The notes under the pieces: model-generated
What the model was told of the DNA's origin: nothing
The model's database searches: none
What the model saw: only the letters and a program-made list of their open reading frames with translations
In this document: positions 1 to 7,800 of the stretch, one piece after another
Position numbering within the stretch: the stretch's first letter is position 1
Layout: the number at the start of each line of letters is the position of its first letter
Position numbers and translations under genes: made by a program
DNA from: CAVVIO01 sp963748095
GTDB lineage: Bacteria > Bacteroidota > Bacteroidia > Bacteroidales > UBA10428
Assembly: GCA_963748095.1 (NCBI GenBank)
Contig: CAVVIO010000087.1
Location: 1-36,653 of the forward strand
Direction of reading: 5' to 3'
Length of the DNA stretch: 36,653 nt

Positions 1-968
1 TCGATTGCTGTAAAATATTTTGCTTTAGCTTTGTAATAACTTAAATCCGGCAAGTCCGTAGTTTTGGGATGAAACTTTGATAGAAAGTAATCATAAAGAT
101 GAAGGCCTGATGCGTAATATTCCGCTTGCCAATTTTTAATATACTTTGATAAAATCAGGCATTGTACCATTCCAGTCAACAAATGTTTGCCTCGTAATGC
201 GTCTCTTCCATAGGTTGGTTCGGTTAATAAATAATAAAACCGATGGTTTATATATTCCTGTTCCTTTATAATAGAAGAAAACTGCTGCATGTATTCATAT
301 TCGCAATAAGTTGCCGGTCCTTCTACCGATTCTACGCCTTTTTCATAGTCTAAATATTTTGCACCAATAATTTGCTCCCTTAAATTTCTACAAGTAAAAA
401 TTTTATTAATATTTTCGGTAAAATTATCTTGTAAGTCTAATAACATATCAAGCCATACTTCGTTCTCGTATTGTTTAATTGCATCATTTCTGTAATCTTC
501 CGGGTATGTCAACAAATCAGCAGGATTATCGAATTGTAAGTTTTTTATATAATTACGCTGATAGGTATGGTGCAATTCATGAAACAATTCGGCATAGAAC
601 TGATTAATTGAAACGTAGGAATTAAAAGTGTAATCGTTATATGCTGTTAAATAATTATTTATTTCTGTTTGCGTTGCACCCATCAAACCATAATCAGATG
701 CATTCAGTATGTAAATGCTATCTTTTAAATGATGTGAATTCTGAGGAGGGGCAGGATGATTGAACAAAAAGGCCGGCCCATTCAACCTAAAAATGCAATA
801 CGGCCCTATCTGCATTCCTGGCCATACTTTTTCTTTTATTTTATTGACATTTTGTGAAAATTCTGCCACTGTACTTAAATATGCACTATCAATGGGTGTA
901 ATTACCTGGGCATCTGTTATACTATAATTAGTATATAGTATTAGTAATAATGTGAAAAATCTTTTCAT
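1..968 (-). CDS. Secreted HExxH (zincin-like) hypothetical protein, 3' end outside the window
   Basis: The frame is open from an ATG at 968 to the left edge, so about 322 residues are seen and the C-terminus is missing. Residues 1-20 (MKRFFTLLLILYTNYSITDA) look like a signal peptide, so the protein is probably exported. Residues 130-134 read HELHH, a match to the zinc-binding HExxH motif, and a conserved-looking GVESVEGPA stretch around residues 211-219 could supply a downstream glutamate ligand as in gluzincins. I do not recognise the family, and peptidase activity is inferred from the motif only. The start codon choice is supported by the signal peptide beginning exactly there. The gene follows the gene ending at 1208 on the same strand after a 240-bp spacer that contains an attC-like palindrome. 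It could also be a non-catalytic member of a peptidase fold. Confidence 0.7.
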   Translation of the reverse strand, partial: MKRFFTLLLILYTNYSITDAQVITPIDSAYLSTVAEFSQNVNKIKEKVWPGMQIGPYCIFRLNGPAFLFNHPAPPQNSHHLKDSIYILNASDYGLMGATQTEINNYLTAYNDYTFNSYVSINQFYAELFHELHHTYQRNYIKNLQFDNPADLLTYPEDYRNDAIKQYENEVWLDMLLDLQDNFTENINKIFTCRNLREQIIGAKYLDYEKGVESVEGPATYCEYEYMQQFSSIIKEQEYINHRFYYLLTEPTYGRDALRGKHLLTGMVQCLILSKYIKNWQAEYYASGLHLYDYFLSKFHPKTTDLPDLSYYKAKAKYFTAI

Positions 969-1057
969 GTTGATTAAAATTATAATGTTTTTACTTATGA
1001 CATAATAGACCTGTCTTTTGTTACACATTTTACAGAATGAATCAGTCAAAATTGCAC

Positions 1058-1203
1058 CCAACGGATGGCAAAATGCGTAGGCTGGAATTTCGAAGCTCAA
1101 ACTTGTCAAACCGTTATTTTTTTGAGTAGATGTACTAATGTTTAAATTACCCACATCGCCCGGCTTACGTATATTGCGTCTTGGCTGCTGGTGTTTGTTA
1201 TTA
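1058..1203 (-). repeat. Imperfect long palindrome, attC-like intergenic element
   Basis: Between two minus-strand genes, the arm around 1065-1086 (GGATGGCAAAATGCGTAGGC) is the approximate reverse complement of the arm around 1157-1190 (GCCCGGCTTACGTATATTGC). About 14 of 18 core positions match, and three of the four mismatches are transitions that would form G-T pairs. On the minus strand the element ends in GTTGGGT, which fits the GTTRRRY core of integron attC sites. The partner end does not give a clean RYYYAAC, so the attC reading is weak. It may instead be one of the long intergenic palindromes found in Bacteroidota genomes. Confidence 0.4.
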
Positions 1204-1207
1204 TCCA

Positions 1208-1891
1208 TTATTCAAAGCAGTTATTATATGTCTCGACAATACTTGGAATATCATTTATTGTATAAAATTCTGAATTTACCATATTCGTTACTTTACTACA
1301 ATCCCCCATATACATCGAAATAAAAAGCTTAAATTTTTGGTGAATGCCTTTAGATTGGAAATACGTTACTGTTGCTCCAGACGATTCTGATTGTCTACTG
1401 TCTGGCAGTCTATGCTCGGTTACATTATTTTCAAATGGATTGATAATACAGAAATCTGATTTGCCTGGAAACTTTATGTAATACAGTGACCTGTTGTCAG
1501 ATGGAATCGAAGGTTTCTCATATAAATCCAATCTCCCTTTTTTTATCTGTTTAATAAATATTTTCTCTCCATCAGAATTATGAGTTATAAAATCAACATT
1601 TTCTATTTCGTAACCAAGTATCTCGGAAGGTTTAAACACATTTATTGAATCATCGCTAATCCTTGCAACACAAAAAAGATAGTAATTCATTTTTCTCTTT
1701 CCACGAAAGGTTAGCAACTCTGTTTCTAATGTGTCATTCGTAAAAAACACAAATCCATTAGTAAAATTCCCTTTTTCAATCAGCCTATTTAATTTGCTAA
1801 GTTCCGATTCAATGTAATTCTCGTTCTCTTGTCCAATCAGTTGTAAAGAAGAAATTATAATACTTGATATTAATAGTAAAAGTCGGTTCAT
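1208..1891 (-). CDS. Secreted protein of unknown function
   Basis: This encodes 227 residues from the ATG at 1891; a TTG two codons upstream (1897) is possible but less likely. Residues 1-20 form a signal peptide (MNRLLLLISSIIISSLQLIG followed by QENEN), so the protein is probably periplasmic or surface-exposed. The rest is a soluble mixed alpha/beta sequence with no membrane segment. I recognise no family or catalytic motif. There is a C-terminal cysteine in NNCFE and another in MGDCSK. It stands alone on the minus strand. An 18-bp dyad (TTGTATA-AAAC-TATACAA, 1948-1965) lies upstream of the start, and an attC-like palindrome follows the stop. Confidence 0.6.
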   Translation of the reverse strand: MNRLLLLISSIIISSLQLIGQENENYIESELSKLNRLIEKGNFTNGFVFFTNDTLETELLTFRGKRKMNYYLFCVARISDDSINVFKPSEILGYEIENVDFITHNSDGEKIFIKQIKKGRLDLYEKPSIPSDNRSLYYIKFPGKSDFCIINPFENNVTEHRLPDSRQSESSGATVTYFQSKGIHQKFKLFISMYMGDCSKVTNMVNSEFYTINDIPSIVETYNNCFE

Positions 1892-1947
1892 TTTCAATTC
1901 TTAATGTTATCAGTCACGATTCTCTGTCGCCTTACACTTGCAGTATG

Positions 1948-1965
1948 TTGTATAAAACTATACAA
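1948..1965. promoter_or_regulatory. Perfect dyad TTGTATA-N4-TATACAA upstream of the gene at 1891
   Basis: Two 7-bp arms match perfectly around AAAC, 57-75 bp upstream of the minus-strand start at 1891. It could be an operator or a small hairpin; no downstream T-run marks it as a terminator. Confidence 0.35.
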
Positions 1966-2124
1966 TATTTCCATATACCGGAAGTGTTGTCAACTTTTGG
2001 TATTTTATATTTCTGTGTCATCATAAGGATTTTTTATATTTTTCAATTCTTGGTTTGAATGTGTGTACATTTCGGCTGTTAATCTATTTTCGTTCCTTAT
2101 CCCAACTTTCTTAACTTCCAACTG

Positions 2125-2171
2125 GAAATAAATGTAAAGGATATTCCGGTAAAAAGCAAATGATTTTTATG
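2125..2171 (+). repeat. Direct repeat copy 1 (partner at 6332-6378)
   Basis: The 47 bp match the copy at 6332 at 44 positions, including the identical block GATATTCCGGTAAAAAGCAA. Weaker similarity continues upstream from about 2086. Both copies are in the same orientation and in non-coding DNA, enclosing about 4.2 kb with the genes from 2455 to 6117. Confidence 0.75.
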
Positions 2172-2187
2172 AACTATAGTCAGGGAT

Positions 2188-2246
2188 GTATTTCTGAAAT
2201 AATTTGGTGTTGGGGTGGAGATACAAATTGTAAACTGACTGGGGAT
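2188..2246 (+). repeat. Diverged intergenic repeat (partner at 4198-4254)
   Basis: Starts with the exactly shared GTATTTCTGAAATAAT and stays alignable, at roughly 70 percent by eye, for about 58 bp. The similarity appears to extend into the following GC-richer stretch (CCCGCA blocks on the minus strand). Confidence 0.5.
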
Positions 2247-2454
2247 GGTTAAGGATGCAGGGGAAAGGATGAGAAGGTAAAATTGTGATGGAATTTGGGT
2301 TGAGAACTTAAATCTGCGGGGCTATTATAACGAAATCGGCGATTAATAATTATGTCTATCAATATATCTCAAGACTTAATAAGAAAAGCATGATAATAGT
2401 TATAAAATCATTGCACACCTTCTATGATCCAAAAATTTCCAAATTATGAGCTAA

Positions 2455-2754
2455 TTACATCCTTAAACCTCGTCCAAGAACAATCAAAGAAGTCTTATCA
2501 ATATACACAATAATCGGCCCAAGTAAAGCATCATCAGATGTGTTAAAACTTACGGCATAAGAGCTTTTCTCTTGATAAGTTGTCTCTGTTACAGGTGCTT
2601 TTTTCCAGTCAATAATCACTGTTGACTTATCTTGTTCACTAAGGGAACTCCAGGCTATTTCTCTTATTTGAGTATTCGAGTCGGTATCATTATCCTTTTT
2701 ACAGCTTGAAATAAAAGGAATTATTGCTAAAATCAAAATAATTAAACGTTTCAT
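2455..2754 (-). CDS. Small lipoprotein of unknown function
   Basis: The 99-residue product starts MKRLIILILAIIPFISSC. This is a lipoprotein signal peptide with the lipobox ISSC, the lipid-modified cysteine being residue 18, followed by a charged linker KKDNDTDSN. The mature part of about 80 residues is soluble and contains the stretch SEQDKSTVIIDWKKAPV. It probably sits on the periplasmic face of the inner or outer membrane. I recognise no domain. A repeat-bearing spacer lies downstream and a doubtful 49-codon reading frame lies upstream on the same strand. Confidence 0.65.
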   Translation of the reverse strand: MKRLIILILAIIPFISSCKKDNDTDSNTQIREIAWSSLSEQDKSTVIIDWKKAPVTETTYQEKSSYAVSFNTSDDALLGPIIVYIDKTSLIVLGRGLRM

Positions 2755-2772
2755 GTCAATTCATATTTTATG

Positions 2773-2922
2773 TTATGCAATCAATAGATGCTTTATGTTT
2801 AGAAAAAGTTGCGTCTTGTCGTGATGTTTTACTGCTTCCGTCATGCTTTTCATCCAACCCGTTGTCCGTATGGCTGCGCCTACAGACTTTCTTTTCAATA
2901 AGCTTTGAGCTATATTAGTCAT
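2773..2922 (-). CDS. Possible 49-residue basic small protein
   Basis: An ATG at 2922 opens 49 codons ending in TAA at 2773-2775. The product is basic (several KR and KHH clusters) with GAAIRTTGWMKSM in the middle, and it has no signal peptide or membrane helix. Its upstream end overlaps the transposase remnant on the other strand. Nothing but the open frame supports it; chance is a good alternative. Confidence 0.2.
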   Translation of the reverse strand: MTNIAQSLLKRKSVGAAIRTTGWMKSMTEAVKHHDKTQLFLNIKHLLIA

Positions 2923-3075
2923 GTTATAAATTTAATGTCGGAAGCAGGATATATAATACATAATCGAAAAGCAATACACTTAAGTGCCTGTATAGTGCAA
3001 AATCCTAAAGGTTACCCTTATAGCAGCGTTGGCACTTATGCTGGTATACCTGGTTTGATTATTATTAAAAATTGA
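2902..3075 (+). pseudogene. Remnant of a Y1 (IS200/REP-associated tyrosine) transposase C-terminus
   Basis: After an in-frame TAA at 2899-2901 the plus strand reads 57 codons to a TGA at 3073-3075. The end contains IHLSACIVQNPKGYPYSS, then VGTYAGIPGLI. This pattern of NP, YPYSS, then YAG with GL resembles the C-terminal part of Y1_Tnp/RAYT transposases of Bacteroidota. The catalytic HUH motif and tyrosine lie in parts that are gone, and the YIIHNRK stretch before it looks like a scrambled YIHNNP motif with a deletion. It is too short and damaged to be functional. Assignment is by motif memory only. Confidence 0.5.
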
Positions 3076-3280
3076 ATAATAAGTTAAATATCCGTAACAT
3101 GTTGCTTAGGATAACGGGGGAATTAGATATGAGGGGGTAGGAGATGCGCGAATGCAAAATGTGCCTGACAGCGATAGCGAAGATGCGCAGTTAGGCAAAA
3201 AATCAGGAATCCACAGTGCCCTATATTGTCACTTTTTTGTCGTATTTATTTTCATTTTCATCAGTTGAATTTATAAAATC

Positions 3281-4051
3281 CTAATTTTTAAAAACTTGTG
3301 AATATGAAATATTAGGGGTAATAGCTTTTTCAAGAAAACCAAATGCAATAAGGAATATATAGTTCTTGTTATCTGTAAAATTCAAGCCAAGTGACAATAA
3401 ACTTTTTGTGTAATGATTTACACAAAATCCCCCAAAGATTCCAACTTTAGAGAGATCGTTTTTAAATAATATCCGTCCTGAAAAAGAATGATATAATATC
3501 TTATCGGTTGGGAAAAACATAGCTCCATAAGAAATATCTGCTTGAAACACTTTATAATATTTCAAACTACTGCTTAAAGCTAATACAAATCCGGATCTGA
3601 TATGATTTCCTTCCGTCCAGGACCTCTGGAATACATATTTTATTGAGCTGCTTATATAATATTTTGCTAAACGACTCTCATGGTAATAAACCTTTTGTTT
3701 TATTCCAATGAACAATTGTTGATTATAAATAGAATCAGTATTAATAATATAAGGTTTTTGATAAAAACCACCTACTTGAAGTTCTGATACAAATCTTAGT
3801 GCAAATCTTAATTGAACAAAGGATGCAAAAATATTCTTGTTATAATTATTCACTAAAGCTCCAAAGAAACCAGCTGATTCAACTTGAATCTGTTTTTTAT
3901 GCAGATTTATAGCATTTGGAAATAACCCTGCATATTCAGTAGAAATATCTGTTTCATATTCTTCAAAACTTTTAGGTCTAAGTTTACAATATTTTTGAGC
4001 ATAACTTATATTAGAAAACAAGCATAATGATAGAATAAAAAGTTTTTTCAA
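3281..4051 (-). CDS. Secreted, probably outer-membrane beta-rich protein, unknown function
   Basis: The 256 residues begin with a signal peptide (MKKLFILSLCLFSNISYA, then QKYC). Alternating hydrophobic/aromatic strands run through the mature part (for example SFVQLRFALRFVSELQVGGFY) to the C-terminal YSQVFKN, which suggests a small outer-membrane beta-barrel. The only start that fits the signal peptide is a TTG at 4051; no ATG is available, which is unusual and may mean an ATG-to-TTG change. I know no named family with this sequence. It is a lone minus-strand gene between spacers of 368 and 526 bp, with no operon partner. Confidence 0.65.
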   Translation of the reverse strand: MKKLFILSLCLFSNISYAQKYCKLRPKSFEEYETDISTEYAGLFPNAINLHKKQIQVESAGFFGALVNNYNKNIFASFVQLRFALRFVSELQVGGFYQKPYIINTDSIYNQQLFIGIKQKVYYHESRLAKYYISSSIKYVFQRSWTEGNHIRSGFVLALSSSLKYYKVFQADISYGAMFFPTDKILYHSFSGRILFKNDLSKVGIFGGFCVNHYTKSLLSLGLNFTDNKNYIFLIAFGFLEKAITPNISYSQVFKN

Positions 4052-4419
4052 GGTAGGGAATTTCTTATATAACGTATCTAAAAATTATTTATTATAAGAG
4101 AAATTCCGCAATTCTGATAACCAATAATTTATGTAGTTAATTCATTGGTTTTTCTATTAATAGTAACCGTTTATTAGCATTGTGTTGTGTTAGGTAAGTA
4201 TTTCTGAAATAATCTGATATTGAGATGGGGATTCAATTTATAAACAGGTTGGGATTGCAAACTCACATTTGCGGGAGGAATTACCGCAAACGGTCCTTGT
4301 GTAATAATTGGGCAGGTGTGAACCCGATTAACTTTGTCAGACCGTGGTTGGTTTATTTTTTAAGTTTACTTACCATACAGATATTGCACCCCCCTTGATT
4401 TTACACGATGAAGCCAGTT
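4052..4419. other. 368-bp spacer with diverged repeat and a dyad
   Basis: No gene seen. It holds the second copy (4198-4254) of the sequence at 2188-2246 and an inverted repeat AACCAAT ... ATTGGTT (4119-4125 with 4144-4150). Confidence 0.5.
4198..4254 (+). repeat. Diverged intergenic repeat (partner at 2188-2246)
   Basis: The first 16 bases are identical to the partner, with roughly 70 percent agreement after that; same orientation. Confidence 0.5.
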
Positions 4420-6117
4420 TTAATCATGATTATTTTTTTTTAAAAGCCTGCTATTGTCCCTGACAATAAAATATTCAAGGGGATGATAAATAAAATCCTT
4501 TATTGAATAAATTAATAGACGAGGAATTAATGAAAATTTTGCTCCTCTTGATTTTAATGCTAATAATAAGGTAATTGAAAAACTGACTATGAGGTTTGTG
4601 AATCCTATTAGCATTATTCCAATAATTGCTTTGACCAGGGTCACACTATCAAATGATTGACTCATAAGCGAGTAACCCACATATGAGGTGCTAAAGGCAA
4701 TATGCCGTATGTCTATTGATAGTGGTACTATACTGCTTAAAAGAAAAGCACTACCCAGAAAAAATCCCAGACTTAGATTACCAATAAGAGCCCCCCCTCT
4801 ATTTCTAACAATATTCGCCAGAACACTACTATTTAGAAACAACTTGCTATTTGCCATGCGAAAAGCTATTTTAGAGGCTATAATTTTATTGTCAATATAG
4901 CCGGAGATTATACCTGACAGGGCGAGGAAAAAGCCTGCGGTAGCTGCATAACCAATTAAATGTATACTTGGCATAACTCCTTGCATCAGATATTCAGGTT
5001 CAATTCCTAAAGAATTTTGCATACCCACAAGTTGAAAAATCTTAAATGAGATACAAGCAAATAACAGGGCCATTATAAAATTACCCACTAAGGAAATAAA
5101 TTGGCTGCTCAGGGCTTTTTTTATTACTATTATAATTTCTTTAATCGAATCGATCTCTAAATTGTCATTTTTATCTATATGCTTTGCAATTGTAGAAGCA
5201 GTCATGGCTGGTTGTTTTGTAGCAATTATACCGCCAATTTGCTTGACCAATATAAAGCAGATGGCGTAATTTAAACTAAAAAAAAATGCATACCCGAGCG
5301 GTTCTAATTTATAAGATCCAAGAAATATTTTAAAGAGAGCAAAAAATGCGATGAGCGCACCGCCAAGCATTGATTTGTATAAAAATCGCCAGTACTCCCT
5401 GTTGTTTTCTGCAATATACTTTCCTCCTTTATTAGAAGTATGTTCTACTACTTCTAATATTAAGAGATCTAAATGCCGTACGATGAATCTCCTTATACTG
5501 TCTTTCTTTTTTATATAGATAATATGTTCTTTTATAATTTTTTCCCAATGAGCTCGGGAATTCAGGTTTAACTTTAAATCAATTAATTCCTTTACTCTGT
5601 TTATATATTCCAGGATCCTTCTGGTGACCATGGTCAAGTGAAGGTTGACTCCTATTTTTATTTTGTATTTTCTTAATGAGAGAATATTATTTTCGATCGT
5701 TTCCAAAAGTGAAATTAAATCATTGATTTTATGAGAATCGCAACTTTCCAGTTTAATTATTTCGGTCATGAGCGTCTCAAAAGAGTGACTTTCTAATTCA
5801 AGCAGTTTGAATTTAGAATAAATGTCACTGTCAAGTCCAAATGTTGCTATTTTGGAACATAGTGCTTTAATACTTAAATTAAGTTCTTCAGGTATATAAC
5901 TCTTTTCTATTGTCGCAAAATCAATTGAACTGATAATATAGTCAATATTCTTTTTGTTTTTTATTAAAAAGAATTCAAAGCTCCCTTCCTCGGGAATGGA
6001 TGGCAGGATTTTCTTAAATGCTCTGCTTATTAAGCCTGAACTAAATCCGTAATCATCCATTAAAGAATATTTTGTGAAAAATGAATAGTAGCTGAGGTCT
6101 ATATTGTTTTTTTGCAT
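4420..6117 (-). CDS. SpecificRecomb-family (Gcr-like) multi-pass membrane protein
   Basis: The product has 565 residues from the ATG at 6117 (a TTG at 6126 would add three). The N-terminal 240 residues are helical and soluble. Then comes the family's core: EHTSNKGGKYIAENNREYW (about 225-243), hydrophobic segments, ATKQPAMTAS (about 299-308), and near the C-terminus GNLSLGFFLG and IDIRHIAFS. These match my memory of Pfam SpecificRecomb (PF10136), typified by the so-called site-specific recombinase Gcr of Neisseria. Several membrane segments cover the second half. The recombinase label is historical, and nothing here resembles a tyrosine or serine recombinase active site, so the true role is probably membrane-bound and unknown. 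Length is somewhat below the 650-700 I recall for proteobacterial members. It is isolated, with no operon partner. Confidence 0.8.
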   Translation of the reverse strand: MQKNNIDLSYYSFFTKYSLMDDYGFSSGLISRAFKKILPSIPEEGSFEFFLIKNKKNIDYIISSIDFATIEKSYIPEELNLSIKALCSKIATFGLDSDIYSKFKLLELESHSFETLMTEIIKLESCDSHKINDLISLLETIENNILSLRKYKIKIGVNLHLTMVTRRILEYINRVKELIDLKLNLNSRAHWEKIIKEHIIYIKKKDSIRRFIVRHLDLLILEVVEHTSNKGGKYIAENNREYWRFLYKSMLGGALIAFFALFKIFLGSYKLEPLGYAFFFSLNYAICFILVKQIGGIIATKQPAMTASTIAKHIDKNDNLEIDSIKEIIIVIKKALSSQFISLVGNFIMALLFACISFKIFQLVGMQNSLGIEPEYLMQGVMPSIHLIGYAATAGFFLALSGIISGYIDNKIIASKIAFRMANSKLFLNSSVLANIVRNRGGALIGNLSLGFFLGSAFLLSSIVPLSIDIRHIAFSTSYVGYSLMSQSFDSVTLVKAIIGIMLIGFTNLIVSFSITLLLALKSRGAKFSLIPRLLIYSIKDFIYHPLEYFIVRDNSRLLKKNNHD

Positions 6118-6986
6118 ATCTAACAAGAGTGAGTGTAATTTGTATGTTTATCAGTAAGTCTCATTAAAATAGCTACAACGTCCCCATAAACACACCCTGC
6201 TTGCAGCAGGTAGACCTGCATGACATCAGGCAAGCTGTTTTTATCTAACTTATAGCACATATTGTTAATTTTTCGTTATTATCCGAAATACCGGATTCCT
6301 CATTTTTCTCAACTTACAATTACCGGTATGTGAAATAAATGTAAAAGATATTCCGGTAAAAAGCAAATTAATTTTATGCCCCACGTTGTACTAAGCCTCC
6401 CCGGCTTCGGACAGATAAAAGAACAGAGAGCCTTGCGACTAAACAGAACCCTGCCAACTGTACTTTCTAGCAGAACACCAAACAACAACATACCTGGTTG
6501 TCTGCTGTGACAACTTGTGTTTCACTCTTTTTTGTGTTTGCAAGCTTTTACAACAGGTTTACTTTTTCATTATTCTAATTAATGCTCTTATGGATGCATA
6601 ATCTAACATCAGTCTTCACATTTCATCCACTAATCCTGCAGTTAATTTATAACGATGTCAATAAATACCAGAATTAGAATTGGGTATTCACCTAATCGAC
6701 TATTCAAATTTTTCATTTTCAAAATGAGAATGATTTTATCAAATTGACTAAATCGAAGCTATTACCTTATTTGTCATCTAACACATTTTCAGTTTATTAA
6801 ATAAAATAACCCGTTTTGGACCCAGGTTTGAATAAGGGTTGCCAACTGAATATCATCTGTAGCCGGATAATGTAAATGGGATTTGATTTTTAAAAAGTAC
6901 CCTGCATAATTAAAACGGAAAAGGATGAGAACTCAACTTTTAAAACTAATAGAAACGCAATGTTTAAATTAAAACAAGGAAATAGT
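6118..6986. other. About 870-bp gene-free spacer
   Basis: I find no supportable gene. The short minus-strand frame at 6309-6491 has cysteine- and proline-rich chance-like content and overlaps a repeat. It contains the 47-bp repeat at 6332-6378, an inverted repeat CCTGC-TTGCA-GCAGG near 6196, and a dyad GTTGTC-N6-GACAAC (6497-6514). The last 200 bp should hold the promoter of the gene at 6987, but I see no clear TAnnTTTG. Confidence 0.5.
6332..6378 (+). repeat. Direct repeat copy 2 (partner at 2125-2171)
   Basis: 44 of 47 positions agree with the copy at 2125, same orientation. Upstream similarity (TTTTTCGTTATTATCC from 6266) is interrupted by about 20 extra bases. Confidence 0.75.
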
Positions 6987-7559
6987 ATGAAAGTAAAATC
7001 AAAAATCGTTCTATCACTGCTTATTATAAGTTCACTGGTTCTTATTCCCAGCTGCGAAAATAAGGACAAGAGCCAGAATAATGGTAAAATAACAATCAGC
7101 CTGACAGATGCTGCTGCTGACTCACTATCTTCCGTTTTGTTAGATATCCAGTCAGTTGACGTGCACTATACCGGAAACGATACAGACTCTGTAAGCGCCG
7201 ATACTGCAGGTGGTTGGGTAACATTAAACGCCAATGCAGGCGTATATAATCTGACGGAACTGCAAAATGGTATTGAAAAAGTAATTGCTACCGGCGAATT
7301 ACCTGCCGGACATATTACACAAATACGATTGATTCTGGGCAGCAATAATTCATTAATAATTCCACAAGATACGCTTTCGTTAGTGGTTCCGGGAGCCTTA
7401 AAAACAGGTATCAAGATCAATTATGATAATGATATCGTTCCCGATAAACAGTTAAATATACTACTCGATTTTAATTTGCAGGAATCAATAATCGTTAGTG
7501 GCTTAGGAGTAGCAAAACTCAATCCTGTTGTTAAGGTTAAGTCATCCACATATGATTAA
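6987..7559 (+). CDS. DUF4382 lipoprotein
   Basis: I start at the ATG at 6987 (190 residues) rather than the one at 6960. It directly begins the lipoprotein signal MKVKSKIVLSLLIISSLVLI with lipobox IPSC, and AAGGA lies upstream at a fitting distance. After the cysteine and a polar linker, the domain reads GKITISLTDAAAD, then a VDVHYTG strand, GGWVTLNANAGVYNLTELQNG, LPAGHITQIRLILG and a final KLNPVVKVK. This order is typical of DUF4382, a beta-sandwich domain common in secreted Bacteroidota lipoproteins. The role is unknown; membrane anchoring facing the periplasm or outside is inferred. It is a single-gene transcript closed by the hairpin at 7567. Confidence 0.8.
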   Translation: MKVKSKIVLSLLIISSLVLIPSCENKDKSQNNGKITISLTDAAADSLSSVLLDIQSVDVHYTGNDTDSVSADTAGGWVTLNANAGVYNLTELQNGIEKVIATGELPAGHITQIRLILGSNNSLIIPQDTLSLVVPGALKTGIKINYDNDIVPDKQLNILLDFNLQESIIVSGLGVAKLNPVVKVKSSTYD

Positions 7560-7566
7560 TGCCTTT

Positions 7567-7600
7567 CCTGCCGGGGGGTATTATTTACCTCCGGCAGGTT
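7567..7600 (+). terminator. Hairpin terminator after the DUF4382 gene
   Basis: CCTGCCG (7567-7573) pairs with CGGCAGG (7592-7598). Three or four further inner pairs, one a G-T, give an 11-bp stem, followed by TTAAAATTTAA rather than a pure T-run. It begins 8 bp after the stop codon. Confidence 0.65.
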
Positions 7601-7800
7601 AAAATTTAATACAATTCAATTACAAATGAATACAAGTAAAGCAGCTTATATGAGAAGAACGATACTCTATATATTTCACGGATAATCAAAATATTATTGA
7701 ATAAACACATTAACCTTTCAGGATGAAAATCTAAAATGAAAAATTGAACACAAATTAAAAAAAACGAAAAAAATAATTATTAATAACGGAGGATTAAAAA

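Larger units (their letters stand above)
1898..2454. other. 557-bp gene-poor spacer holding two diverged repeats
   Basis: I see no convincing gene on either strand. The spacer carries the TTGTATA dyad, one copy (2125-2171) of a 47-bp sequence repeated at 6332-6378, and one copy (2188-2246) of a more diverged sequence repeated at 4198-4254. Confidence 0.5.
2755..3280. other. 526-bp spacer with transposase remnant and no intact gene
   Basis: It contains a minus-strand reading frame of 49 codons (2773-2922) of doubtful reality and a plus-strand remnant of a Y1-type transposase (2902-3075). Near 3140-3200 there are short GC-rich inverted pieces (TGCGCGAATGC and GATGCGCAGTTAGGC) that I cannot assign. 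Confidence 0.5.

Noticed and set aside
1138..1323. Plus-strand 61-codon frame
   Set aside because: It runs through the attC-like palindrome and antisense into the end of a better-supported gene.
3130..3200. Second attC-like site around GTTAGGC at 3187
   Set aside because: The GTTAGGC core is there, but no convincing complementary arm or partner core lies within a usual distance.
6309..6491. Minus-strand 60-codon frame in the large spacer
   Set aside because: It overlaps the 47-bp intergenic repeat, has no start context and shows a chance-like Cys/Pro-rich composition.
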